DNA from: Coprinopsis marcescibilis
Lineage: Eukaryota; Basidiomycota; Agaricomycetes; Agaricales; Psathyrellaceae
Length of the DNA stretch: 10,665 nucleotides
Assembly: GCA_004369085.1 (NCBI GenBank)
Contig: ML210367.1
Span: forward strand, 1 to 10,665
Reading direction: 5' to 3'
Shown: positions 1 through 10,665 of the stretch, piece by piece
Numbering within the stretch: position 1 is the stretch's first letter
How the letters are laid out: each line of letters begins with the position of its first letter
Position numbers and translations under genes: made by a program
The notes under the pieces: model-generated
The model's input: the letters and a program-made list of their open reading frames with translations, nothing else
What the model was told of the DNA's origin: nothing
The model's database searches: none

Positions 1-447
1 TACTTGCTTGTCTAGACGTGCAAACACCCAGAATCCGGTGCATCTTTTCCAGCCGCCACCCGAACCTGAGTGCATGCCTCCACCACACTCTAATGAGCCC
101 CGCACCCGGGCTACGTCCCACACCGCATCATGTCCACCGCACAGTAGCATTCTATTCACCACTGGCGTCACTAGTACGATAGTACTCCTTGCATCGTATG
201 AAGCCCCCAGCGGCTAAGCATACTGCGCACGCAACCTCGAGTCTCCTCCAGTCTGCTGCTTCAGCTCAGGGTCTACCTGCGCCCAGATCCGGATCTGAGA
301 TTGCTTCCAGATTCCTGTACGCAGAAAGGCAAGCGCGTGCCCAGGGTACGGAAAGGACGCCGGCATGCCTCGCCTCGAGTTCCACTCGTGTTCGCTGGGC
401 CAATACACCACCGGCCACTCCTCGCTAAAACTGGGGCTTCCACAGAG

Positions 448-454
448 ATATATA
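448..454 (+). promoter_or_regulatory. Possible TATA box
   Basis: ATATATA lies about 230 bp before the start codon at 683. That is plausible for a core promoter with a leader of about 200 nt, but fungal promoters often lack TATA boxes and such a short AT run can occur by chance. Confidence 0.3.
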
Positions 455-593
455 GCCACCCCACACAAACCCGGCTACCACACCCCGTTCAACGCCCTCT
501 TTTTTCTAATGGTGGCCTGAACCAGTCCGGTACTTACTTTCACCACCCCACGACTTGCAGAAAGGCTCGGTAGCACACTTTGACAGTTCATTC

Positions 594-627
594 CTATTCG
601 CATTCACATTCGACATTCGACATTCAG
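594..627 (+). repeat. Short CATTCG/CATTCA tandem repeat in the presumed leader
   Basis: The units CATTCA, CATTCGA, CATTCGA and CATTCA follow one another, preceded by the related ATTCCTATTCG. The repeat lies 56-90 bp upstream of the start codon at 683, so it is likely in the 5' leader or core promoter. No function can be assigned. Confidence 0.5.
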
Positions 628-682
628 TGGCAGCCACTACTTTTTTTCCGTGCACGCATAGCGTCAAACAACTGGTAGAACC

Positions 683-3600
683 ATGTTCTCCTCCACGGCC
701 GGTCCAAAGTACATCCAAAATGCCGGACATCCCCCTCCAAAGGTACATAGATCTACCCTAACCTAACCAACCCCCACTAACCCACACCAGGCCTACCCGC
801 GCTTCTCCGTCCAACAGCTTTTCCCCAAATCGCACAGCACCCCCAGCTACGCCCCCTCACAAGCCTACCAACCCACCCCCAGCTACGCCCCGGCTCCCCC
901 GCCAATCCCCATCCCCACCACATCCGCCTACCCACCCGGCGCCTACATCCCGCACCACCACCCCAGCACCACCCACACCCTCGACAGCGGCTGGTACCAC
1001 CCCCGCACCTACGACCGCTACGCCCCCGCCGCAGCCCCTGCCCTCCCCCGCCACCCAAGCCCGCCCCGCGGCCCCCTCCCCCGCTCCTCCGCCGCACCCG
1101 GCTCCAGCCCCCCACATACCACCACAGGCACCTCCCCACCCAACGCCCCCAACACCTCCGGGCCCGCCTCCTCCTCCTCACCCCCGGTCAACAAAAGCAA
1201 GCCTTATACGATCTACCCCTCCGCCGGCATGAACCCCAGCGCGGTGTTGAACCCCCCAGGAGGAGGGGCGCCAAACTTTGTTTACGAGCAGTCGCAGTGC
1301 AGCAAGAGCGACATCTTCAGCCTCTCGGACGATATGAGCGAGGCGACCTACTCGCCCACCGACAGCACCGTCACCGCCTTTGGACCAGAGGACGAGCGGG
1401 AGCGGTTCATCAGCTCCTCCACCTCCGCATCTGCATCTGCATCCACATACCCCGCCGCAAGCTACGCCCAGCGCGATTCCTCCTCGGGTTACCCAGCGGC
1501 AGGGGCTTACACACGCCACCAAGACGACCTCCTCGACGAGCCCCAGAGCGCCACAACAACAACGAGCATCAACAGCCTCGCAAGCGGCCCACCCGTACCC
1601 CCCGCCTCATTCCTCAACGCCGCCGGAAAGGTGCTCAGCTCCAACGGCAGTTTCGGGCGGAGCTCCCCGCCTGGGGTCCACCATCCCCAGCAACAACAGC
1701 AACAGCAACAACAGCAACAGCAACAACAGCAATACCCCACCCCCGCGGCGCGTCTGCGCAGAGACAGCATCGCAGGCCCCTTTACCGCCATACCAGGCGC
1801 AGCACCAGGAATGATGGAACGCACACCCAGCCGCGCCCAACCCGCCCAATCCTACAAGCCACCCCACACCCATGGCCAGCCCTACGCGTCTGGCGTCTTA
1901 CCCCCCACAATCCCAATCCCCCTCTCCACCAGCACCTCCTCTGCCCTTCCTCCACAACACCTAGCCCCGCAACAACACCAACCCCAACAACCCCAACAAC
2001 ACCCCCCAATAACAATAACATCCACCTCCAGCTGGCTCCCCCACCCTGGCCCCCTCAAAGCCCGCACACCAAGCGAGACCGACATCGACAACAGGGAACG
2101 TCTCGCCATCATCAACGCACAGCATAACAGCGTGTCGACCGGGAGCCTCTACACCCCCAGCAATACGCCCAGTCCGCCGGGGGCGTTGCGCGCTGCTGCT
2201 TCCTCCGTCGTTGCTGCTTCTGCTTCTGCTGGAGCTGGGGTTGAAATGGGGATGGCGATGGCGATGGGGAGGGCTCCGTCGGTATCAGCCCCCGCTGAGG
2301 AGTATAGCATGTACGCATCCTACCCACCACACCACCAACACCAACACCCGCAATACACCCAATACAAAGAATACATCCCCCCTCCACCCGTAGCATTCCC
2401 CACAGCGCCCACTGCGCCGAGCGCAGCCTCTGGTGCAGGGACGGGCACGGTGCTCTTCCCGGATGCGTTCGTGCACGCCAGTCCGGAGCAGATGGTGTAC
2501 GATGTGCGGACGTCGCCCAAGGCTGCCGAGCGTGAGCAACGCGAGAGGGAAAGAGAACGCGAAAGAGAACGCGAAGGGGAAAGAGAACGCGACCGCGCCC
2601 CACCAACAAGAGAACGCAGACAGAGCATCAGCTTCGGTCTGCCCCCCTCCCTCCCTCCTGCACTAGCAGCAGGCATGCCGATGGGATACGCACCTGGCAG
2701 CGCGTTGAGCACGTCGTCTTCTGGGTCTTCTACTGATCGGGGGACGCGGGATGGGGAGCGGGATAGTAGGGAGAGAGAGAGGGATAGGGATGTGAGGGAT
2801 AGGGAGAGGGATAGGGATCGAGAGAGGGACAGGGATACCAGAGAACGAGAAAGAGACCGAGACAACATCTCCCGCTCCGCCTCGCGCAGTGCGCGACGCA
2901 GCTCGGGTGTCTACTCTGAGAGGGACGTCCGGGACGTTCGGGACTCTCGGGACCGCGACCGCGAGAGGGATAGAGACAGGGAGAGGGAGAGGGAGCGAGA
3001 GCGCCCCTCATCCGTCCGCGCACGTACATCCAGCATGAGCTACACCACCTCCACCTCAGGCTCCAGCAACCCGCTCATCGTCGGTCTAGGCGGTGTGCCC
3101 GTTTCGAGCAGCGATCCCGGGTCGGGCTCTACGTATCCACATCTAATCTCCAGTTCGAATTCAACTTTGAACGGCAGACCACGCCACCCGGACCTAATCA
3201 GCGCAGCAAGTAGCGCAGTGAGCAGCATGGCGAGTGCGATATCGGGTGCGTTTGGGGCGAGTGTGGGGGGATTGAGTGGGGATGCGACGGTGGGGTCGAG
3301 TGTTTATGCCGGTGCAGGTGCGGGTCTTGGTGCTAGTGCTAGTGCGGGTGGAGCTGGAGCTGCGGGTACAGGTGTAGGAACACTGGGACCCTTGGGCAAC
3401 TATGCGAGGCCCGTGCGTAGGATGTCGGATGGAGATCGGTCGATTGATGTTACGTCCGGTGGTAGGGAGAGGTCGGATAGGGGCGAGCGGGAGAGGGACC
3501 GAGAGAGGGATAGGGATAGGGGCGAGCGTGATAGCAGAGACCGCGACCGCGATCGAGACAGGGACAGGGACAGGGACAGGGACCGTGATCGAGAGAGGGA

Positions 3601-4231
3601 CCGAGACAGGGAGAGGGACAGAGACCGAGACCGAGACCGAGACCGAGAAAGGGACAGAGAAAGAGAAAGAGACCCCGCCGCATACACCACCCGCCAACAC
3701 CAACAACAGTACCAACACCAACAAACCACCCACCTCCAAGGCCAGCCCCAGCCCCAGCAGCCCCAACAACAGCGCCGCTACTCGGACGGAGACCAGAACA
3801 TGCCGCTCAAGATCAACACCTCGCCTAGTGCCCTCAACCCCCCGCGCAGCAGCGATGCCTACAGCCGCTACCCGCCCTCTGCTACCTACCAACCCCACTC
3901 CCAACAACCCCAACACCCCCACCAACACCAACAGCACCCCCACCACCAAACCCCCAAAACCAGCGTCCGCTGGACCGACAACCTCATCTGCCCCTCGCCC
4001 CTCCTCCCGCCCCCGCGCACACGCAGAGGGTGGTATAACCGGCGCGGCGACCAGCTCTGGACGAACGACGGCGTCTTCCGCGCCGCGCCCAAGGAGGAGG
4101 TGTACCCGCCCGAGCTTGACGCCTACCCGGAGCCGGGCGAGGGCTGGATGAACGAGGACGGGGTCGTGATTGATATCGACCATCGGAGGGTGTCGAAGGT
4201 GCCTTTGCGGAGTGCGTTGAAGAAGGCGTAG
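683..4231 (+). CDS. Uncharacterised low-complexity protein with RD/RE repeats, polyQ and a conserved-looking C-terminal domain
   Basis: Two exons, 683-742 and 791-4231, joined across a 48-nt GT-AG intron (743-790) with a CTAAC branch-point sequence, give 1166 residues. The start is the first ATG after an in-frame TAG at 659-661 and has A at -3. The N-terminus (MFSSTAGPKYIQNAGHPPPK) is followed by Pro/Ser/Tyr-rich sequence with TPSYAP twice (residues 37-42, 49-54). Fifteen glutamines lie at 320-334. Arg-Asp/Arg-Glu blocks lie at about 600-630, 671-760 and 912-981, separated by Ser/Gly/Ala-rich linkers, with a second Gln/His-rich stretch near 985-1070. Only the last 91 residues (1076-1166) look folded: they include SVRWTDNLICPSP, RRGWYNRRGDQLWTNDG, GEGWMNEDG and end PLRSALKKA. 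I see no signal peptide, membrane segment or catalytic motif. Alternating Arg-acidic repeats are known from RNA-processing and nuclear proteins, so a nuclear role is possible, but that is inference. Reading frame and splice are secure; function is unknown. Confidence 0.82.
743..790 (+). other. Intron 1 of the low-complexity protein gene
   Basis: A 48-nt phase-0 intron starts gtacat and ends acaccag, with an internal ccctaacc-like branch site. Splicing joins the 20-codon first exon to a frame that stays open without a stop for 3441 nt. Without this splice the long frame has no good start before the ATG at 1229. Confidence 0.8.
839..891 (+). repeat. 36-bp-spaced direct repeat encoding TPSYAP
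   Basis: A 17-nt string (ACCCCCAGCTACGCCCC) occurs at 839-855 and again at 875-891. It gives a 12-residue period in the protein (TPSYAPSQAYQP then TPSYAPAP). It looks like a small internal duplication in the disordered N-terminal region. Confidence 0.7.
1688..1732 (+). repeat. Polyglutamine tract built of three identical 15-bp units
   Basis: The tract is three exact copies of CAGCAACAACAGCAA, encoding 15 glutamines (residues 320-334). The mixed CAG/CAA pattern repeated exactly shows growth by duplication of a 15-bp unit rather than by slippage of single CAG triplets. A length polymorphism in steps of five glutamines would be expected between strains. Confidence 0.9.
2745..3005 (+). repeat. 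Purine-rich tract encoding RD/RE repeats, block B
   Basis: The coding strand here is largely A and G, with units such as GAGAGGGATAGGGAT, and encodes alternating Arg-Asp and Arg-Glu. It is interrupted at about 2863-2925 by a Ser/Arg-rich segment (SRSASRSARRSS) that resembles a short RS stretch. Arg codons AGG, AGA, CGA and CGC are mixed, so the dipeptide pattern is kept although the DNA units vary. Confidence 0.8.
3464..3673 (+). repeat. Purine-rich tract encoding RD/RE repeats, block C
   Basis: This block encodes about 70 residues of Arg-Asp and Arg-Glu dipeptides (residues 912-981) from imperfect 6-bp units such as GACAGG, GACCGA and GAGAGG. The tract is nearly pure purine apart from a C in many units. 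Residue-level regularity exceeds DNA-level regularity, which suggests selection on the dipeptide pattern in addition to repeat slippage. Confidence 0.8.
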
Positions 4232-4509
4232 GGTCGGTGCTTCCTGTTCTCCCCGCCGACACCAATTTGGATTTTGAGAGGAAGGTACCGTTTATGTTTA
4301 TATTTCGTTTCGTTTTGGTCTTCTTTTGTGGTTCTGGAAGTTACATATGGCATATTACCCTCGCATACCGCTCATCCTGCATGCATATCCTCATTTACAT
4401 ACTCATTCACATACGGCATCAATCACCATCTCTCGTCGCATCCTATTTATCCTATTTACTCACTTATTTATCATTACTGTACCCAATTGTCACCTGCATG
4501 TCATACCAT

Positions 4510-4510
<1 letters not shown>

Positions 4511-4541
<31 letters not shown>
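4511..4541 (+). repeat. TCA trinucleotide microsatellite
   Basis: Ten TCA units plus one base are uninterrupted, followed by an imperfect continuation (ccatcatcac) to about 4551. It is non-coding, in the spacer between convergent genes. It is likely to vary in length between isolates. Confidence 0.95.
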
Positions 4542-4685
4542 ACCATCATCACACTCAAGCAAGCCTGTCCGAATTCAATAATATTCCATCTTCACATACC
4601 AAGCACATCACACAAAACGTTAACCCATCGAACAAAGTTCAGAGATTAACTAACATTCGTGCAGTACGCAAAACCCCAAAATTTC

Positions 4686-4691
4686 AATAAA
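4686..4691 (+). terminator. Possible polyadenylation signal of the low-complexity protein gene
   Basis: AATAAA lies 455 bp after the stop codon at 4231. It is the only canonical hexamer on the + strand in the spacer. Fungal genes often use degenerate signals, and a 455-nt 3' UTR is long for this kind of genome, so an earlier unmarked site is just as likely. Confidence 0.25.
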
Positions 4692-4871
4692 ACGATGCGG
4701 TATATACAAATATTAATATCGCGCAACGCAACATGCATGTACAATCCAATCCAATCCAACCCCCTTGCCCCCGTCTCCAATGCTGTCTCCAATCTCCAGT
4801 GCAGTGTCAGTGTCCAGTCTCCCATCTCCCTCTTCCTCCTCCTCGCACCACACCACATTCACCCAACCCAA

Positions 4872-8833
<3,962 letters not shown>

Positions 8834-9004
8834 TTAAGATCCCCGTCCTAATGGCATAATGATCAAGGAAGAAAGGCAAACAGAAGCGGGATACAATTAA
8901 GCTGCCAACACGCGGAGATTGAAACTCAAGCACCTCTCCGAATGGATCGGGGTTTGTGTTTCTTCTCTTGTTTCCCAACCATTTGAATCCTATTTCTATT
9001 TTCC
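8834..9004. promoter_or_regulatory. Shared divergent promoter of RecQ helicase and GPN2
   Basis: Only 171 bp separate the two start codons, which point away from each other, so both core promoters and both leaders must lie here or overlap the genes. On the + strand a CT-rich run (tttcttctcttgtttccc, about 8958-8975) precedes the GPN2 start, a pattern common at fungal transcription starts. No clear TATA or CCAAT box is seen on either strand. In-frame stops sit just before both ATGs (TGA at 8984-8986 for GPN2, TAA adjoining the helicase ATG). Confidence 0.65.
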
Positions 9005-10202
9005 ATGCCTTTTGGAGAGATCGTCTGCGGATCGCCTGGCAGCGGCAAGTCTACATACTGCTATGGCAAATACCAGCTTTTCACCGCCCTCAAAAGGCCA
9101 ATCTCGGTGGTGAACCTGGACCCGGCAAATGACTCGATTCCGTATCCCTGTGCAATCGACATCTCGTCCCTGATAACGCTCAACGACGTGATGGACACGC
9201 ACGGGCTAGGGCCAAACGGAGGAATGCTCTACTGCATGGAGTATCTGGAGGAAAACTTTGACTGGCTGGAGCAGAGGCTGAAGGAGCTGGGGAACGACGC
9301 TTATGTCTTGTTCGACCTGCCCGGTCAAGTGGAACTGAGCACGAACCACGACAGCCTCAAGCGGATCGTGCAGAGGTTGACCAAGTCTGGATTTCGGGTG
9401 CGTCTTTGTTTCTACCTGTCGAGTGCCTGGTCCAATAGTAATGTGCCAGTTGGCCTCCGTTCATCTATGCGACGCGCATTATATCACAGACTCGTCGAAA
9501 TACGTGTCTGTATTGCTGCTCTCTTTGAGGGCCATGCTCCAACTGGAGCTACCGCATATCAACGTGCTGTCCAAGATCGACTTGCTGGCTCAGTATGGGG
9601 AGCTGGGTGTGTACCCACCAACTGGCGTGTGGCACGCACTGACCACCGTTCATCCCGCCAGACTTCAACCTCGATTTTTACACCGAAGTCCAAGACCTGA
9701 GCTACCTCGAAAACACACTCAACGCTTCGTTGCCGCCAAAGTACGCTGCGCTGAACATGGCAATGATCTCGCTCGTCGAAGACTTTAGCCTCGTCGGATT
9801 TGAGACACTTGCGGTCGAAGTGAGCCACACGCTCCTTGCCAGGGCTCGTCATCTGATAAAGCCTCACAGGACAAGAACTCCATGATACATCTCACTCACG
9901 CCATCGATAGAGCAACCGGGTACATCTTTGTTCCTCCTCGAGACGCCCCCGCACCACCAGATGCAATCGACCAATCAGATGCGCCTTCCTCCCAGAGGCC
10001 CAACGTTATGGGCCTCTTTTCCAGTGCTGCAGGCCCACTCAAGGGCGTTTCTAGTGACGTCAGAGATGTGCAGGAACGATGGGTCGATTACCGGGACGTG
10101 TATGATGCCCACGAAAAGAAGCTTTGGCGGGAAGAAGGCGAGATGGTCCGCGACGAGGCTGCACGCGCGACTAAAATTCGGGAACGCAAGCCAAAATCGT
10201 AG
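9005..10202 (+). CDS. GPN2: GPN-loop GTPase 2
   Basis: A small GTPase of the GPN family, which works in the cytoplasm with GPN1/Npa3 and GPN3 in assembly and nuclear import of RNA polymerase II (and III). Four exons, 9005-9397, 9450-9606, 9662-9819 and 9870-10202, with introns of 52, 55 and 50 nt, give 346 residues in consistent phase. The start is the first ATG after an in-frame TGA at 8984-8986. Motifs: P-loop GSPGSGKST (9-17), NLDPAND (37-43), the family-defining GPN loop in LGPNGGMLYCMEYLE (68-82), G3 DLPGQVEL (104-111), VHLCDAHYITD (135-145) and G4-type SKID (172-175). After DFNLDFYTEVQDLSYLE the conserved body ends near residue 260. A charged tail follows, longer than in the human protein (about 310 residues), with GLFSSAAGPLKGV and a helix rich in Arg/Glu. 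It diverges from the RecQ helicase across a 171-bp spacer. G3 has Leu where the human protein, as I recall it, has Cys. Confidence 0.96.
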
Positions 10203-10665
10203 CCAAAGTCTGGTTCTACCTTAATAGTACGTCATCAAGCCTTCGCACACGATCGTCCGGCTAATTCTCGCTCTCCCGTAGGTGTGCACCAGAGGTCTCT
10301 AAATTGAGATTTGTACCTTCTATAGCCCCCAATGCATGATTCACGATCGATTAGATGATCGTTGGTTGTGACCTTGTTGCGAAAAGAGCCTCTCAACGCT
10401 TTAGACTGATCTCCGTCAACATAGCAATCAGGTACACACTCCAGCCTCGCATGTACGGAGCCTTTGACTGCGAACGATCCCGTAATGGAACCCCGGCGAG
10501 GACGACATGAAGAATCGCGGACATTGGGACCATCTAATTTCGGGGGCGGTTCCACCGTTGAGGGATCCCGAAATTCTTCTTGCGATACCATCGACACAAT
10601 CGCAGACCTTTGATGTTCATTTCGGTGACCTGGTGTCTACCCGTTCACTCGCATTTGCAGATTCA
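10203..10665. other. Downstream region of GPN2; no gene recognised
   Basis: These 463 bp hold the 3' region of GPN2 and an unassigned stretch to the window edge. No AATAAA is seen just after the stop codon; AT-rich TTAATAGTA at about 10221 may serve. The only sizeable reading frame is on the minus strand (10591-10235) and is listed separately with low confidence. Confidence 0.5.
10235..10591 (-). CDS. Weak hypothetical reading frame, doubtful
   Basis: An ATG at 10591 opens 118 codons ending at TGA (10235-10237). The product (starts MVSQEEFRDPSTVEPPPK) has mixed, non-repetitive composition but matches no family I know. The frame stays open upstream to a TAG just before an acceptor-like acaccag, so it could be part of a spliced gene entering from the right edge. 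It ends only about 32 bp from the GPN2 stop, so a real gene would converge tightly with GPN2. Chance is equally likely. Confidence 0.2.
   Translation of the reverse strand: MVSQEEFRDPSTVEPPPKLDGPNVRDSSCRPRRGSITGSFAVKGSVHARLECVPDCYVDGDQSKALRGSFRNKVTTNDHLIDRESCIGGYRRYKSQFRDLWCTPTGERELAGRSCAKA

Larger units (their letters stand above)
1..682. other. Upstream region of the first gene; no gene recognised
   Basis: No recognisable coding region. Short open frames exist on both strands, but none has family-like sequence or good splice context. The stretch holds a TATA-like box near 448, a pyrimidine/T-rich stretch at 497-507, a CATTCG/CATTCA repeat at 594-627 and a run of eight T at 641-648. It probably contains the promoter and 5' untranslated region of the gene starting at 683. 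A three-codon upstream reading frame (ATG at 509, stop TGA at 518-520) would be in the leader if transcription starts before it. The transcription start cannot be fixed from sequence. Confidence 0.5.
4232..4871. other. Spacer between convergent genes; 3' regions of both
   Basis: No gene is seen in this 640-bp stretch between the stop codons of the + strand gene (4231) and the - strand helicase (4872). It is AT-richer than the flanking coding DNA. It holds a TCA microsatellite (4511-4541), one AATAAA on the + strand (4686-4691) and a CAATC triplication (4742-4757). Short reading frames are made mainly of the microsatellite (His or Ile runs) and are not credible. No AATAAA is seen on the - strand for the helicase. 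Confidence 0.6.

Noticed and set aside
777..1181. A minus-strand frame rich in Arg, Gly and Trp
   Set aside because: It arises from the C-rich coding strand of exon 2 of the first gene, where the + frame joins properly by splicing. The composition is a by-product.
1507..1873. Minus-strand frames with poly-Cys or poly-Leu
   Set aside because: They are readings of the polyglutamine CAG/CAA tract in other frames.
3962..3976. SVRW in the C-terminal domain considered as a PP1-docking RVxF motif
   Set aside because: The nearest upstream Lys (KTSVRW) is one residue too far for the usual RVxF spacing, and the context is a conserved-looking domain rather than a linker.
3194..4183. A 329-codon minus-strand open frame opposite the first gene, with Val/Ser/Pro repeats
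   Set aside because: It is the antisense shadow of the RD/RE and Gln/Pro repeats: repetitive codons on one strand keep the other strand open. It shows no family-like sequence and no independent start context.
4511..4541. TCA array considered as a CRISPR-like or regulatory repeat
   Set aside because: It is a plain trinucleotide microsatellite with no spacers, in a eukaryotic genome.
4274..4690. Plus-strand frames with His, Ile or Ser runs after the first gene
   Set aside because: The runs come from the TCA microsatellite; the rest is AT-rich spacer with no recognisable protein.
4742..4757. CAATC triplication considered as telomere-like or a CCAAT promoter element
   Set aside because: Only three units, not a known fungal telomere unit, and it lies downstream of both convergent genes where a promoter is not expected.

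Overview
The window looks like nuclear DNA of a basidiomycete fungus, probably an Agaricomycete. The GC content is moderately high. Two of the three genes are cut by many very short GT-AG introns (about 41-87 nt, mostly 48-61). The conserved proteins are eukaryotic, and the third gene encodes the kind of long low-complexity protein common in mushroom genomes. This placement is an inference from gene structure, not from a database search.

Three genes are supported. (1) On the + strand, 683-4231, is a two-exon gene for a 1166-residue, mostly disordered protein. It has proline/serine-rich sequence, a 15-residue polyglutamine run, three Arg-Asp/Arg-Glu blocks and a compact, non-repetitive C-terminal domain of about 90 residues. 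I do not recognise a function. (2) On the - strand, 8833 down to 4872, is a RecQ-family DNA helicase of the RecQ1 (RECQL) type, which I reconstruct as 17 exons and 1007 residues. One exon is only 6 nt and encodes Ile-Pro. The helicase core and RQC region are complete, followed by a tail of about 315 residues with an AT-hook, basic patches and a likely SUMO-interacting motif. (3) On the + strand, 9005-10202, is the GPN-loop GTPase GPN2 (4 exons, 346 residues), an RNA polymerase assembly factor.

Layout: 1-682 is upstream sequence of gene 1, with a TATA-like box and T-rich and CATTCG-repeat stretches. Genes 1 and 2 converge on a 640-bp spacer (4232-4871) holding a TCA microsatellite. Genes 2 and 3 diverge from a 171-bp spacer (8834-9004) that must hold both promoters. 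From 10203 to the end there is only a weak minus-strand reading frame.

The genes do not form an obvious pathway. RecQ1 acts in DNA repair and replication-fork processing, GPN2 in RNA polymerase biogenesis; only the second and third share regulatory DNA. I saw no mobile element, tRNA, rRNA or CRISPR array, and no clear new multi-gene system. The most notable observations are the 6-nt RecQ microexon with its duplicated splice donor, two substitutions at functionally important RecQ positions, and the C-terminal domain of the uncharacterised protein.
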